Of a stretch of 48,545 nucleotides of DNA, positions 19,601 through 26,687 are shown piece after piece. The DNA comes from Candidatus Woesearchaeota archaeon. GTDB lineage: Archaea > Nanobdellota > Nanobdellia > Woesearchaeales > GW2011-AR15. The notes beneath the pieces are model-generated. The model was not told the origin of the DNA. It did no database searches and saw only the letters and a list, made by a program, of their open reading frames with translations. The DNA lies in NCBI GenBank assembly GCA_016935095.1, contig JAFGRO010000037.1, positions 1 through 48,545 of the forward strand, in the 5' to 3' direction. The stretch's first letter is position 1, and every line of letters begins with the position of its first letter. Both the position numbers and the translations under genes were made by a program.

Positions 19601-22575
19601 CAATTACAGGCAGTTGGTCATATGGATACAATGGAGGCGTTTCCGAACCCGATATTGGTTATCATGCGCATATTGTAGATGACCCAGACTGCAAAGGTGT
19701 TGCCTGCTTCAAGTTCATTGATATGAATACAGTGTATGGATATCCCCACAGGTGGCTGGGTACTGCAAGTACCCTTACAAATGTTTTGGAAGATGATGAT
19801 TATAAGCCAGGAGATATGCTCAGGGTATCAATGGATATCAAAGTCAACACTACAGGAAAATATGTAAGATATGGATTATATCATCGCGAGGGAGGTGCAC
19901 TTACTTTTGGTTCATTGACAGTTGATAAATATGCCTCTGAAGCTGACCAGTGGGAAAATGTAGAACATGTATTTACATTGTATAGTGCAATCAATTACAG
20001 CAGCTATATGACATTATATATATATGGCCAAAACGGCGATGAAGGAGTACTGTGGGTTGATAATGTCCATATTGATAAAGTAAGAAATGAGTCAGCAATC
20101 TCAGGATTAGATGGCTATGACACTGCATGCGACACTAGCTCGGGAGATTTATCAACAACATCAAAAGATTATGAAGAATCACAGACAACACAGACATGCA
20201 GCTTTTCAGACGGCTCATCAAATTATTTCCATGTAAAATCTGTAGATGAAGCAGGCAACTGGGATGATACTTCTGCTGATTTAGGACCATACTGGATCTG
20301 TGCAGATGCAGACGGCATTGTTGATTCTGATAATGACGGACTAAGCCTGACAGATTCAGGGGATACATGCGGATGCTCTGCAACTGATGCACAGACGCCA
20401 GATGACTGTGATCCCGGAGTAGACGGAACTTCTAATGGTGTATGCGTGCAGGTAAATGACGCTGCAACATATGACTGTGATTATGACGGAAGTGAGGTTT
20501 GTTATGGCGGCACATATTATGAGAATGACTGCCAGTACTGCCCTGAAAAAAACACATGCGACTCAGACGGAGGCACAGCATATAGTGCAGACGGAATCTG
20601 CCTTACTGACACTAATAATTGCTGTAATGACTGGTCATCAGGCCCTTCAGATGATCCTGACCAGTGCGGTACAGAAGCAGAGGTATGCGATGCAGACAAC
20701 GGTGATTATTGCGATGATGTAAGCGATGCGTCCTGGGATGCAGGAACAACTTCAGGCACAGATGAATACAGATGCGACCAGTCTGATTCTGCATGCAGGC
20801 TGTGTTATGCAAATAACACCGAAGAAAACCATCCATCCTCAAGCGGGGCTGACGGCACATGCGAATCAGGGTGCGGCGCTTCTGCAAACTGTGATGAGCA
20901 GGATGCCCAGGATTATTGCCCTACAAGTGGAACATGGTGTAACTCAACCTGCATTGAAGTTGACAGGGATTCTTCAGAAGCTGCATGCATTGATTCAGGA
21001 GGAAATTGTGATACTTATTACTGGAATTCAGGAGGCTCTGCATGCTGCGGTGATGACGGCGCTGCAACTGAAGACTGGGACGACGGGGATAATGACGGGG
21101 CGACACAGTGCTGCCTTAATGGTGAATTAGTTAATAATAATACTATTGTAAATGATAATTATTACTGCTATAATGATGGAAGCGGAGCAGACATATACAG
21201 ATGCGGAGGAAGTGATTCAACAGGAAGCGTTGATACAGAAGCTTCTGATGAGCAGTTAGTCGGAATAAGATATTGCGACCTTCCAAACGGGAAATGGCTG
21301 AGTGTTATCCATGATCCACCATATATAACCCCTAATCCAGCTTATGAAACAAATAACCTGACATGCAACTATAACAACACAAGAAATACACTTGAAAGAG
21401 ATGTTGTAAATATCACTAACTGGTATATTAATAATAAGAGCATCATGGTTTTATACATGCCGTTTGAAGGCGGCTCTAATTCAACTTATACTAAAGATTA
21501 TTCAGGCTATGGGAATGACGGAGTTGTTTCAGGTGCAACTTGGAACAGGACAGGCGGAAAGATTGGCGGTGCTTATGAGTTTGATGGAAGTGATGATTAT
21601 ATTGAATTAGCACAACCATCTGCATTGAATATCCTAGGAAGACCAAATTTAACTATTTCCGCATGGGTTAACTCAACAAGCCTTGCTGTATATGATGGAA
21701 TAATTGACAACTGTCAAGGAGGTGGAGCAACAACAGTAAGACTCCACTTTGGTATTGGTAATGGTGGTAATACATTAAGGTTCCTTTTGGGAGACGGAAC
21801 AAGTTATAATGATTTTAGTTCAGATGCAAATTCTATTTATCTAAACAATACATGGTATCATGTGGCAGTAACCCTTGATTCATATAACAATCTGAAATTT
21901 TTCATTAACGGAATTCAAAACGGAACTACAAAAATATTGACAAGAGACTTAGCCAGTTCAACAGAATCATGGAAGATTGGCAGAGCATTTAATTCAAGTT
22001 CCTATTCATGGAACGGTTCTATTGACGAAGTACGAATTTATAATATTACTCTATCCCCTGAACAGATCAAGGCAAATTATGAAGCAGGTCTCGCAGGCCA
22101 TACTCCCAATGTGATTGTTTCCAATGAAACAAACAGGACTGAAACATGGAAATGCGAAGTCACCCCAAATGATGGCTATGAAGACGGCAACACATTGAAC
22201 TCATCTGAAGTATATATCCTGGGAGCGGCATCTTCAAGGAAATTTGTTATACAGAACTCCTCAGGAGACAATGTTGCCTCAATTGATGAAAACGGTGACA
22301 TGTATCTGATTGGAACTGTATTGGAGACACAATCCTCACTAAATCCTCCATCCTATTCATTTATACTGCAGAACAGGACATCAGATGTCATTGCTTATTT
22401 CAACAGTTCCGGAAGCTTATACTTACTGGGGTCTTTAACCCAGGAAACAACACCTGCAGTCAGTGGAACAAGCCTGCAGATAAGAGACCCGAATGATAAT
22501 CTGGTCGCGATATTTGACAATGAAGGCAACCTTGAGCTAAAAGGCATGCTGTTTGAAAATTATGCTATTCCATGA
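13663..22575 (+). CDS. Giant surface protein (~2970 aa): N-terminal coiled coil + TM, N-glycosylation-sequon-rich stalk, Cys-rich repeats, LamG-like and CBM-like domains
   Basis: Single ORF; start chosen at MQKNNLKNKIQEIEK (13663; 14 nt overlap with HTH gene); TM ALAVLIIILFSVIIFIN; repeated LamG signature NGTIDEVKIYSRALTEAEI. Confidence 0.88.
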   Translation: MQKNNLKNKIQEIEKEIARWKTNKQRLLDYVNYYNKKLSDGGISKDEYNSIIRSTLKDKTFGYWLKTHDDYINKYNEQKRHYTEEIARIRHIELDSALAVLIIILFSVIIFINKPEFIGRVAFEENLVTENISLIANESINHTIVLKGNLTSIRLTGSITGNGSVKIFLDKTLLLDSSKLKKESGLFSITANAVEEISIPKQENITEKINQSNGLTGQINLSEINNLGVNLTVNQNNGTENASAEINLSENTDEFNITADEPLIENITHEINLTSILSEENITENRTTFSENITEKLNITEDNATSENISKEIVDEEIINQENITQENISEEVIETPVLTEFNNYCLDTCFFDNFPNKIVLRIEIQNATLNLTSVVYTYIEEINQSPEDVTNLSLVNITDINLINKTNITAGIYENITRAEFNQGYVEINKPVKWSSKINASSMNKIELPSQIYNLSLDKYEEKAAVLSDNANFSLEEFNLIGLNKRKEKLIKDLEDIQTSTNKNEINNIFEKISSISEELKAINIPEDIPETEINGNIILSLENISGIVEISYYTPGPQLTEEIINDYKKIVTISSDLHYENVLTYAYIIEAEISSIQVYWLVNNSKIRVHDLNYIDTNNNGLVDKLEWFVPHLSNQSYEIDIVVINVREYVRDNENWTVLFNTTGIANLTISSPNANWTEFLNDSNETSDEMLFMDLKCGDSSLKNNLKLIGFNNITYNYTEIDEEDSVDIEKLFIEDYSCDNETGYLTNFMYRAGYAELLFEFGNATAYAYDANDFYCGVKDPGDSIVGQTIDDLDTDGSSSSCEFEWEISCDGQTGWFYSYTYSTVAEGGTGSHYSSGSPLTKNIWYCIATGSGTCTNGTGCQHGYCIEGTCTAGCEAGYTGQRCSDDQYAYTASQSGVCARNSGAAWYCDKNEVALCAGTTHYTDCDQCSGDGEGCDSDVDPSYSRTGYCLSGTCVPDNSLSEGASCSNNTQCSDTTYTRSCYSGYTAYCQGTSGSTAGQCRRDDGQDCTTGNQCGSGVCYGGSCLAASGTACAATTCGNACSANATAYTDNIQQMGGDYNNGCTPNMPMTAYTASFGSCTSTGSGDNRDADCQANCDTGLTYTDTSGGGYPYQYGRCINLISFGNQCCQAHGGGTGGYNGGDCNTNLNCTDGYCLYVNGQECDQGTDCSSGLCIEGTCRASCSAYYGEPCSNNSEHYAQNGICRYDSTESWHCDAYGDIIPPESPWLAPYERDLVLYWNFDDNSTSRAYDQSAYSNDGANKDVEWTTSGYRGGGMYFDNTSNKYVQVQNKGSVQVTGAMTVSAWVYPTLMPQGTGAMIVTTYDYDSIIANTRGVYFGGGYGTNDNFVFSVYNSTGNVSVIYEPGFFAANINKWTHVVGVFNPGNYLRFYIDGVLAGEDTSDVPDHIAYSSVPLRIGLRADNTVQGMWNGTIDEVKIYSRALTEAEISDEYNKSVHNYTENYIDLSWTDRDSDDGLVLYMPLEEGTGTRTDDLSRMKNDGTITGTEWTSGKYGSALDFDGSSDFVDAGSDSSYDITSDYTFAAWIYPKNIATAGQRIIVKDNNTDGKALSLGDPGSGRIRFFDRGMSPVSTDTGAIISNNNWYHVVAVYDSSDAMKRIYIDGIEVANSTSVTGTPATNSVNLGIGADPKGNSGGFFNGTIDEVRIYNRSLTTEEIIDLMESGLIDKGLYRANTSTGTYKPVGGIYDDFEDGDSNGWTEDSGTWTVESFEGDYIYNQSSDSAPVETTYSNSLTNYIYEADIYADSASSASTSHPGLIFNAVDGDNYDVCYFRPHSSGAYDAVACRPVTSDSLGAESSSGAIIPWDTWFHVKLIHRGNSVKVFVDDILSQEYTAIKAGTNIGLFEHDGIGYFDNIKITHLKSDNNYTDPDALDTQKPAEATGLSSSSHTASYWDSDNTVDFSWTRATDTGDDYYYYIKSYDDSGNENDFVLENNGFENYTDGFSPGWDSSLNGDLRPITGSWSYGYNGGVSEPDIGYHAHIVDDPDCKGVACFKFIDMNTVYGYPHRWLGTASTLTNVLEDDDYKPGDMLRVSMDIKVNTTGKYVRYGLYHREGGALTFGSLTVDKYASEADQWENVEHVFTLYSAINYSSYMTLYIYGQNGDEGVLWVDNVHIDKVRNESAISGLDGYDTACDTSSGDLSTTSKDYEESQTTQTCSFSDGSSNYFHVKSVDEAGNWDDTSADLGPYWICADADGIVDSDNDGLSLTDSGDTCGCSATDAQTPDDCDPGVDGTSNGVCVQVNDAATYDCDYDGSEVCYGGTYYENDCQYCPEKNTCDSDGGTAYSADGICLTDTNNCCNDWSSGPSDDPDQCGTEAEVCDADNGDYCDDVSDASWDAGTTSGTDEYRCDQSDSACRLCYANNTEENHPSSSGADGTCESGCGASANCDEQDAQDYCPTSGTWCNSTCIEVDRDSSEAACIDSGGNCDTYYWNSGGSACCGDDGAATEDWDDGDNDGATQCCLNGELVNNNTIVNDNYYCYNDGSGADIYRCGGSDSTGSVDTEASDEQLVGIRYCDLPNGKWLSVIHDPPYITPNPAYETNNLTCNYNNTRNTLERDVVNITNWYINNKSIMVLYMPFEGGSNSTYTKDYSGYGNDGVVSGATWNRTGGKIGGAYEFDGSDDYIELAQPSALNILGRPNLTISAWVNSTSLAVYDGIIDNCQGGGATTVRLHFGIGNGGNTLRFLLGDGTSYNDFSSDANSIYLNNTWYHVAVTLDSYNNLKFFINGIQNGTTKILTRDLASSTESWKIGRAFNSSSYSWNGSIDEVRIYNITLSPEQIKANYEAGLAGHTPNVIVSNETNRTETWKCEVTPNDGYEDGNTLNSSEVYILGAASSRKFVIQNSSGDNVASIDENGDMYLIGTVLETQSSLNPPSYSFILQNRTSDVIAYFNSSGSLYLLGSLTQETTPAVSGTSLQIRDPNDNLVAIFDNEGNLELKGMLFENYAIP
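17377..18039 (+). other. LamG/concanavalin-like domain 1 within giant protein
   Basis: LVLYWNFDDNSTSRAYDQSAYSNDG...VSAWVYPT...NKWTHVVGVFNPGNYLRFYIDG...NGTIDEVKIYSRALTEAEI. Confidence 0.8.
18101..18723 (+). other. LamG/concanavalin-like domain 2 within giant protein
   Basis: LVLYMPLEEGTGTRTDDLSRMKNDGTITG...FAAWIYP...NNWYHVVAVYDSSDAMKRIYIDGIEV...NGTIDEVRIYNRSLTTEEI. Confidence 0.82.
21442..22095 (+). other. LamG/concanavalin-like domain 3 within giant protein
   Basis: MVLYMPFEGGSNSTYTKDYSGYGNDGVVSG...ISAWVNST...NNTWYHVAVTLDSYNNLKFFINGIQNG...NGSIDEVRIYNITLSPEQI. Confidence 0.82.
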
Positions 22576-22581
22576 TGAAAA

Positions 22582-22783
22582 ATGAATGATATTGAGGAAA
22601 AAATGATTGAAAAAACAAAACTAATTAAACTAATTAAAAAAGGAGAATCTGAGACTGTTGAATTCAAAGAAAATTTCAACAAGGATGGCAAGAAATGACC
22701 TAAAGAAACTTGTTGATAAAAAGCTTGTTCAGAAAAAAGGAACAAGTGATAAAAATACATATTATGTTTTAGCGGAAATTTAG
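22582..22783 (+). pseudogene. Remnant of an AlbA_2/RecG-like ATP-dependent helicase-related protein (N-term fragment joined out of frame to C-term winged helix)
   Basis: Frame 1 (22582-22698): MNDIEEKMIEKTKLIKLIKKGESETVEFKENFNKDGKK*; frame 2 (from 22685): MARNDLKKLVDKKLVQKKGTSDKNTYYVLAEI* (stop 22781-22783). GESExxEFKE is the AlbA_2 N-terminal signature. Confidence 0.6.
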
Positions 22784-22799
22784 CGGAAATTTAGCGAAA
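22768..22799 (+). repeat. Three tandem copies of ~11-bp TTTAGCGGAAA
   Basis: gttTTAGCGGAAATTTAGCGGAAATTTAGCGAAAATG read directly. Confidence 0.7.
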
Positions 22800-22847
22800 A
22801 TGAAAAAAATGATTGAAAACAAAAAATCAAAATTAAAAGGTGAAAAA

Positions 22848-25217
22848 ATGAAAAACAAAACCAATAGATATATTGGATTCGTTGCAACAATGCTGTTTTT
22901 ACTAATGATAAAAATGGCATTTTCTACTGTTCCTAACACGATAAACCTGCATGGCAGGCTGACTGATGATAGCGGCAGCTCTCTTGAAGGGACATATAAT
23001 ATGAGCTTTAAGATCTATACTGATTATAGCGGCGGAACACACATCTATGAAAAAAACCTGACTGTAACAACTGACAGCAAAGGAGTCTATAATGTCATCT
23101 TAACAGATGTTAACCTTGACTTTGATGAGCAATATTATCTTGGAATAGAGGTTGATGATGATTCTGAGATGACACCAAGGATGAACCTTACCACAATGCC
23201 CTCTGCGTTTAGAGCTAATACATCTGAAGATTTAATATGCACAGATTGTGTTGACGGAAGTGATCTTGCGGATTCAATAACACTTGATGCAAATCTAAGC
23301 ATTGAATCAGGAACATTGTTCATCGATTATAATAATGACAGGGTTGGAATCGGGACGACAGGGCCGAGTCAAAAATTGGATGTTAATGGAACCGCAGTCA
23401 TAAACGATAGGCTTTACTTTACTGACTCGAGTGTCCAAATAAATGAAGAGGGTAATAACAGATTGGCTTTAAGAGGAACTGGGGGAATAAGCTTTTTTCC
23501 AAATTATAGTGGCGGTTGGGAAGAAAAAATGAGAATCACAAGTGATGGTAATGTCGGCATCGGAACTACTGACCCAAACGTCACCCTCCATGTTGTCGGA
23601 GATATAAATGTCACAGCAGGCAACGACATCTGCATTGAAGGTGGTAACTGCCTGAGTGAAGCCGGAAGCGGTAGTGTCGGAGGCAGCGGAGAGGCAAACA
23701 GGGCTGCGTTCTGGACCGGAAGCTCTACTTTGAGCTATGATAATAACTTTACATGGGATAATACGAATAAAAGGCTGGGGATTGGAACTACAGGGCCAGG
23801 AGTAAAACTACACGTAATAGGAGATGATGAATCACTAGCGGATTCTACGTCAGGAGTTACATTTATTGGAACTGGAACCTCTAAGATTCAAATAGGATAT
23901 GATTCTAGTACATCAAGTGGATATGGATGGATTTCTGCTACAAAAAACCCATCTACTTGGTCACACCTAGTTTTAATGCCAAATGGTTATGGCAACGTCG
24001 GCATCGGAACTACTTCTCCTGGCTACAAGCTTGAAATCGCTTCAGCTGATAAAGCACTGAACGTCTCCGGAAACCTCTATGTGAACTCTACTAATGTGGG
24101 AATTGGAATAAGTTCTCCTGCGGCAAAATTACATGTTGTTGGTAACAGCGCCAGTGAATCTTTGGCTGTATTCCGCAATGATTATGATGCTAATGACCTG
24201 ACTATTTCATCAATAAGCGGTGACGCTACTCTTGTCCTCAGAACCGGGGCTGGAGATAAGCTTCAACTTACAACTCATAATACCAATAATAATGGTATTA
24301 CAATTGATACCTCAGGCAACGTCGGCATTGGTACAACAACCCCTGGATCTCTATTGCACATTAATGGAACTGGAACCAAACTAAACTTATCATATAGTGA
24401 GGCTATTTATTCTACTATAGATACTAATCAATATGGCAACCTTCTTCTAAATTCACAAGCTGGGGGAATTTATTTTCAAACAGGAGGAAGTTCAAGAGGT
24501 TACTTTGATGGAACAAATTGGATATTCAATTCAGGCAATGTCGGCATCGGAACTACCTCTCCCAACTACAAACTTGAAATCGCTGATAGTGACGCAGCAT
24601 TAAATGTCTCAGGAAACCTTTATGTGAACTCTACTAATGTGGGAATCGGGACTGCAAGTCCCGGCTATGCCTTGGAACTAAGCAGTTCATTAGGAAATCT
24701 ACTGAAACTCACAGACGGCACAGTCAACATAGAAACCAGAATCCTATCATCATATGCCACATTCGGAGTAGGGACAGCACATGACCTAAGGTTGAGAACA
24801 TCAAATACAGACAGGTTAACAATTAGTTCATCCGGCAACGTCGGCATTGGCACTACATCACCAGCAGATAAATTACATGTTAATAATGGTAATATTACTT
24901 TGAAAGCTGATGGATATGATGCATTAATAAGAATCTATAGTGATGACTCAGGTGATGCCACTCCAACCTACATATGGTCAGAGGATACTGTTGGTTTTGC
25001 TGTTGGTTCAACACCTGGAACTCCAGACTTTGTTGTAAATGGTGCTGGCTACGTCGGCATCGGAACAACTGAGCCATCTGAAGCCTTGGAAATCTCAGAC
25101 GGAACTGACTCAATCACATTTGCTCCAGATGCGGGAACACCGACAATGAACACAACCAACTCCCAGAACTTAACAATAACCAGCGACGGAGGCTCAGTGA
25201 TAATAAAGCTAGCTTAA
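22848..25217 (+). CDS. Secreted repeat protein with VGIGTTxPxxxL(E/H)V repeats (tail-fibre/adhesin style)
   Basis: ORF track 22800; start likely MKNKTNRYIGFVATMLFLLMIKMAFS (22848, RBS GGTGA) = signal peptide; INLHGRLTDDSGSSLEGTYNMSFKIYTD module then ~10 VGIGTT-type repeats. Confidence 0.85.
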   Translation: MKNKTNRYIGFVATMLFLLMIKMAFSTVPNTINLHGRLTDDSGSSLEGTYNMSFKIYTDYSGGTHIYEKNLTVTTDSKGVYNVILTDVNLDFDEQYYLGIEVDDDSEMTPRMNLTTMPSAFRANTSEDLICTDCVDGSDLADSITLDANLSIESGTLFIDYNNDRVGIGTTGPSQKLDVNGTAVINDRLYFTDSSVQINEEGNNRLALRGTGGISFFPNYSGGWEEKMRITSDGNVGIGTTDPNVTLHVVGDINVTAGNDICIEGGNCLSEAGSGSVGGSGEANRAAFWTGSSTLSYDNNFTWDNTNKRLGIGTTGPGVKLHVIGDDESLADSTSGVTFIGTGTSKIQIGYDSSTSSGYGWISATKNPSTWSHLVLMPNGYGNVGIGTTSPGYKLEIASADKALNVSGNLYVNSTNVGIGISSPAAKLHVVGNSASESLAVFRNDYDANDLTISSISGDATLVLRTGAGDKLQLTTHNTNNNGITIDTSGNVGIGTTTPGSLLHINGTGTKLNLSYSEAIYSTIDTNQYGNLLLNSQAGGIYFQTGGSSRGYFDGTNWIFNSGNVGIGTTSPNYKLEIADSDAALNVSGNLYVNSTNVGIGTASPGYALELSSSLGNLLKLTDGTVNIETRILSSYATFGVGTAHDLRLRTSNTDRLTISSSGNVGIGTTSPADKLHVNNGNITLKADGYDALIRIYSDDSGDATPTYIWSEDTVGFAVGSTPGTPDFVVNGAGYVGIGTTEPSEALEISDGTDSITFAPDAGTPTMNTTNSQNLTITSDGGSVIIKLA
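23994..24660 (+). repeat. Near-identical ~115-bp DNA repeats (23994-24110 and 24535-24650) within the VGIGTT protein gene
   Basis: GGCAAYGTCGGCATCGGAACTACYTCTCC..TACAARCTTGAAATCGCT...GAAACCTYTATGTGAACTCTACTAATGTGGG present twice. Confidence 0.8.
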
Positions 25218-25255
25218 ATAAATAAGATTATAAAAAAAGAGATATTAATCAATCC

Positions 25256-25352
25256 AAATTTTAACAACAATGGCGCGATGGAATTTTGCGAAGCAAAATG
25301 GAATAGGATTTACATAGTAAATCCGTCGCTGCCTTTGTTGTTGTTAAAATTT
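25256..25352. repeat. Cloverleaf/cruciform-capable palindrome
   Basis: Outer stem AAATTTTAACAACAA (25256-25270)/TTGTTGTTAAAATTT (25338-25352), continued by GGC/GCC and GCGA/TCGC; inner hairpins ATTTTGC-GAA-GCAAAAT (25283-25299) and GGATTTAC-ATA-GTAAATCC (25306-25324). Confidence 0.85.
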
Positions 25353-25480
25353 AAAAAGAAATAATGAAAAAATCAATGCAAAAAAAATCTATAAAACCCC
25401 AAAACAACCAATGAAACCCAACATTCACCCAACACAATGAACTAAACAATCAAAACACCAACAAAGACAACGGCCCAAAA

Positions 25481-25504
25481 TTGTATACAAAACCAGGTAT
25501 ACAA
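25481..25504. repeat. Perfect inverted repeat TTGTATAC-AAAACCAG-GTATACAA
   Basis: 8-bp arms, 8-nt spacer, upstream of the zinc-ribbon nuclease gene; the TACAAAACCAGG motif repeats at 25528-25539. Confidence 0.65.
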
Positions 25505-25640
25505 CCACATGCAGTTTAAAAACAATTTACAAAACCAGGCACATAACCAAAATTCAAAACCCTGCATATAATTTAAAAAAAGAAGAAACAAAAATAAAAA
25601 CAAGGTCAACTAATTAAAAACAAAAAAACAAACTCAAAAA

Positions 25641-26681
25641 ATGCAAAATAACAAAATCATCTGCCCAGTATGCAACTCAAAAAACATAATAAGAGCAGGT
25701 CTGAAAAAACTAAAGCATCAGACTATCCAGAGGCACAGATGCAAATCATGTAAAAAATACTTTTCAGACAAAAAACTAAAACACAAAACATACAATGCAA
25801 AAATAATCCTGACTGCAATCTCCACATATAATTTGCATTATACATTAAAACAAACAAAAAACATCATAAACAGAAAATTCAAAATTAAAATCCCGGTAAC
25901 TACACTCCATTCATGGATAAAAGAATACAAAAACATCTGCACATATCACAGGTTAAGAAAAAAAGCCCAAACAAAATTCAAACAAAACAATATAATCTCC
26001 TCTGAAAAACTACAGCATAACCAAATCTACAATTTTCAGCTACATAACGCAAAACTCAACCTCTTATCAAACCAAATCCCAAAAATAAAATTCCAATTAC
26101 TAAAGCAATACTTAAAAAAAATCCAGACAAAACAATTCCCTCACCACATCTTCAAATCAGATAAAAACACAGCACAATCACTTCCAAGAGCATCAAAGAT
26201 AAAATTCAATATATTAAAATTTATAAAAACTAGGAAGCAAAACTCTGCAAACAAACTAGCAAATCTAGCATTACTACTAATAAAATCAAACAGCAAAAGA
26301 CACCAACATGTACAAGACTTCATGCTAACCAATGATTCAGTAACCATTGCAGCTGAAATCCCAATCTATTTAACAGGCGAGGATATAAAATATTTCAAAA
26401 ATAAGAAATTTAACATAAGCCTCATCAACCACAAGACACCAATTACAGGACATATTGACTTAGTGCAGATAAGAAACAAATTAATCCACATCCTGGACTA
26501 TAAACCTGATGCAAAAAATCAAAACCCAGTAAACCAGCTTACAATCTATGCACTTTCCCTAGCATCCAGGACAAAACTAGCTATAAAAGACTTCAAATGC
26601 GCCTGGTTTGATGAAAAAGACTATTATGAATTTTACCCATTGCATACTCTCTATGAAAAAAGAGGAAACAAGAAAAGGTGA
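25641..26681 (+). CDS. Transposase-type zinc ribbon + HTH fused to RecB/Cas4-like PD-(D/E)XK nuclease
   Basis: 346 aa; CPVCNSKN..(N)..HRCKSCKKYFS zinc ribbon, helical domain; C-term GHIDLVQIRNKLIHILDYKPDAKNQNPVNQLTIYALSLA = D...DYK...QxxxY. Confidence 0.72.
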   Translation: MQNNKIICPVCNSKNIIRAGLKKLKHQTIQRHRCKSCKKYFSDKKLKHKTYNAKIILTAISTYNLHYTLKQTKNIINRKFKIKIPVTTLHSWIKEYKNICTYHRLRKKAQTKFKQNNIISSEKLQHNQIYNFQLHNAKLNLLSNQIPKIKFQLLKQYLKKIQTKQFPHHIFKSDKNTAQSLPRASKIKFNILKFIKTRKQNSANKLANLALLLIKSNSKRHQHVQDFMLTNDSVTIAAEIPIYLTGEDIKYFKNKKFNISLINHKTPITGHIDLVQIRNKLIHILDYKPDAKNQNPVNQLTIYALSLASRTKLAIKDFKCAWFDEKDYYEFYPLHTLYEKRGNKKR

Positions 26682-26687
26682 TAAAAA

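Noticed and set aside
23345-25110. VGIGTT DNA repeats considered as a CRISPR array
   Set aside because: Repeats are in frame, degenerate, encode protein and have irregular long spacing; no cas genes nearby
25641-26681. Simple IS-element transposase call for the zinc-ribbon ORF
   Set aside because: No DDE/DEDD or HUH motif seen; the C-terminus fits a RecB-type PD-(D/E)XK nuclease instead
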